From contig CBDDEH010000004.1 in NCBI GenBank assembly GCA_965226865.1, positions 1,550,001 to 1,614,000 on the forward strand: a stretch of 64,000 nucleotides of DNA, in the 5' to 3' direction. The stretch comes from CBDDEH01 sp965226865. Its GTDB lineage: Bacteria > Chloroflexota > Dehalococcoidia > Lucifugimonadales > JAGWBF01. How positions within the stretch are numbered: the stretch's first letter is position 1; every line of letters begins with the position of its first letter. Below are positions 62,364-64,000 of the stretch, one piece after another. A model generated the notes under the pieces. The model searched no databases, was not told where the DNA came from, and was given only the letters and a program-made list of their open reading frames with translations. The translations under genes were made by a program, and so were the position numbers.

Positions 62364-63470
62364 CTAGCGGAGTATCATACGCGATTTACGGAATTGAAAT
62401 TCAGGGCAACGGTTCCCCGGGATGGCGTCTCGAATATGGGGAAGTTGGAGGAGGCAGGCTACCTCATCGAAGTTGTGGCAGTTGGCGCATGTTTTCAGAA
62501 ACGACTGGCAGTTAAGGCACAAGTCGTTGGATGTAACGACTTCCTTTGATGTCCGGCGCCAGCACTTCTGGCAGTGATGAGCCGAGTGCCCTTGAAGGTG
62601 CTCGGGTACTTCCCCATCCACCTTGGCCCTTATCAGCATTACCGGCGTTGTCGATGTGTGAAGGATCTGGTCGGCCACACTTCCGAAAGCCAGCCTCGCT
62701 AGTCCGCTACGGCCATGTGAAGACATCAGAACCATATCGATTTGGTCCTCTTCAATGGCTGCCTCCACTTGTTCGGCAGGGTGTCCGGAACGTACTCTCA
62801 TAGCCACGTCGATCCCGCTCCTGGCCAAGCCGTCACCGATAGTAGATAGGTACTCGTTTATTGTTCCTCTGCGATCTCTGTCGGAGCGGGAACCTCGACT
62901 CCGTGGTGGTTCGACGTGCAGCAGGACAAGCTGGCAGGAGCCGGCATCGGCTAGAAATTCGGCGTATGGCAGGGCTTGTTCCGCCAGCTCAGAGCCGTCC
63001 AGTGGGATCAGTATCCGTCCAAGCGTAGGTCGACTCCCCTTATCTATGGCGGAGGCCCTAACCAGGAACACGGGCGCATCCGCCGCCCTCACGACCTTTT
63101 CCGCCACGCTTCCCACCAGCCATCGGTCTATTCCAGACCTGCCACGGGTGGACATCACGATTAGGCTAATATCATGGTCCTGGGCGAACTCTATTATTTC
63201 CCCTGCCGCCTGTCCAGCCTTTCCCGCTATGCATACGCACTCGACATGTGGGGCTGTATCCAGGTTTTTGTCCCAGTTCTTCCTGAGAACCCCGGCACCT
63301 TCGTGGAGATACGACTCAACGGCGTGCAACTCACCCTTTACCGTCGTTTCGACCACGCTCAACAGCACGACTTCTTCTGAGCCTGCGGCGAGAGCCAGCT
63401 CTCCAACGTACGGCCGGGCCGCCTCTGCTGTTTCCGAGCCGTCCAGGGCAAGCAGTAGTTTGTTGAACAT
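62364..63470 (-). CDS. tandem universal stress protein with C-terminal cysteine-rich domain
   Basis: 368 residues. Two complete USP domains (1-140 and 150-292), each with the ATP-loop pattern: STRGRSGIDRWLVGSVAEKV and SSHGRSGLARLAFGSVADQI. The last 75 residues form a separate Cys/His module (HCQKC, CLNCQ, CANC and later cysteines) that looks like a treble-cleft or double zinc ribbon. USP-USP proteins are common; the zinc-ribbon tail is not. It may tie stress sensing to nucleic-acid or protein binding. Confidence 0.85.
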   Translation of the reverse strand: MFNKLLLALDGSETAEAARPYVGELALAAGSEEVVLLSVVETTVKGELHAVESYLHEGAGVLRKNWDKNLDTAPHVECVCIAGKAGQAAGEIIEFAQDHDISLIVMSTRGRSGIDRWLVGSVAEKVVRAADAPVFLVRASAIDKGSRPTLGRILIPLDGSELAEQALPYAEFLADAGSCQLVLLHVEPPRSRGSRSDRDRRGTINEYLSTIGDGLARSGIDVAMRVRSGHPAEQVEAAIEEDQIDMVLMSSHGRSGLARLAFGSVADQILHTSTTPVMLIRAKVDGEVPEHLQGHSAHHCQKCWRRTSKEVVTSNDLCLNCQSFLKTCANCHNFDEVACLLQLPHIRDAIPGNRCPEFQFRKSRMILR

Positions 63471-63635
63471 GGCCCTCTATCAGTGTACCTGGCTCTCAAG
63501 CCCCCACCAGGATATCACCAACGCCACCGGTAAAAACCTTGCACCATAGGCCAATGTTATAATACATAACGTTGCCAAGCGCCTGTCAGGCGCTTACAAA
63601 TTTTTGTCGGCCGATGGCAGAGGACCAGGCACAAC

Positions 63636-64000
63636 ATGTGGGATAAGGTCACAGAGAGCATTCTGTTCGCTTTTACGATTGTTCTTCTGGGCTATATATG
63701 GTGGAAGACCCGAAAAGAGGGGTTCCACAACGAGGGCGGCTTTCGTTTCGTCATCGTGGCCGCCCTTTTCCTTTGCCTTTCGGTTGCCATAGACCTGACC
63801 GATAATCTCAAGCGCCGACAAGCTGGTCGTATTGGGTGATACCGATACAGCTCTTTATCTAAAAAGAACCGGCTATCTCATAGGAATCATCTCATTCATG
63901 TTTGGCGTCGTCAGATGGCTTCCACTGGCCTCCCTCGGAAAACAGGTACAGGAGCGCAAAGAGGCTGCACAGGCCCTTGAGGAAAGCGAAGAGCTCTATC
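63636..64000 (+). CDS. N-terminal part of a membrane sensor protein (frameshift; cut by window edge)
   Basis: ATG 63636 opens a protein with three hydrophobic helices (ILFAFTIVLLGYIWW, FVIVAALFLCLSVAIDL, then YLIGIISFMFGVVRWLPLA). The first frame stops at 63839. One missing base near 63812 would join it to VVLGDTDTALYLKRTG and onward to QVQERKEAAQALEESEELY at the window end, a helix typically leading into a PAS domain. It is thus probably a sensor histidine kinase or GGDEF-type regulator. TATAAT at 63558-63563 is a possible -10. Confidence 0.6.

Overview
The window looks like part of a chromosome from a GC-rich, Gram-positive-type or monoderm bacterium, most plausibly a Chloroflexota of the Dehalococcoidia/SAR202 kind. 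This is an inference from gene content: archaellin genes on a bacterial contig, the DUF502, DUF1461 and FmdB proteins, NAD-type formate dehydrogenase, tandem universal stress proteins, a DUF3179 lipoprotein, a 4,5-dihydroxyphthalate decarboxylase-like protein and an amidohydrolase. There is no rRNA gene or other decisive marker. One tRNA-Pro(CGG) and no CRISPR array were seen.

Layout. 0-4 kb: two tandem archaellins (the first broken), an Asp/Glu-racemase family protein, DUF502 and threonine ammonia-lyase. 4-16 kb: an accessory zone built around two copies of a two-gene module, a small exported WWW protein followed by a membrane hybrid histidine kinase. The copies face away from each other and flank a GH15 glycosidase and a lipoprotein. 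An IS1380-type element splits one kinase, and an IS3-type element joins two truncated genes. 16-21.6 kb: amidase, crotonase, FmdB, DUF1461, MazG and SppA. 21.7-23 kb: tRNA-Pro followed by gene debris. 23-28 kb: epimerase, NAD-formate dehydrogenase, a DUF3179 lipoprotein with an in-frame TGA, and NhaA.

28-36 kb is a phosphate regulon: response regulator and kinase (PhoP/PhoR type), an IS3-type insertion, a Pho box of four hexamers at 11-bp spacing, then pstSCAB-phoU. 36.4-43.3 kb is a stress and amino-acid block with a structured leader plus a 22-codon ORF, two stand-alone Lrp ligand-binding domains, a DDAH-like enzyme, an aldehyde dehydrogenase, small zinc ribbons, a USP-cNMP fusion and an Asp23-family protein. 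43.5-47.8 kb holds guaB, patatin, nitroreductase and an IS630-type element. 47.9-55.4 kb holds DinB, pntAA-pntAB-pntB, SRPBCC, GYD, TypA and UppP. 55.6-58.2 kb encodes an 873-residue LVIVD-repeat protein ending in a dockerin-like segment. 58.5-64 kb holds an amidohydrolase, a dihydroxyphthalate-decarboxylase-like protein, CBS, CDF, USP-USP-zinc-ribbon and the start of a sensor protein.

Caution on sequence quality: at least ten otherwise well conserved genes, including the normally essential guaB, carry single-base frameshifts. Most of those I could resolve fall in short homopolymers. I treat these as one gene with a probable consensus error. The TGA in the DUF3179 gene, the internal deletion in the second kinase and the IS junctions cannot be explained that way.
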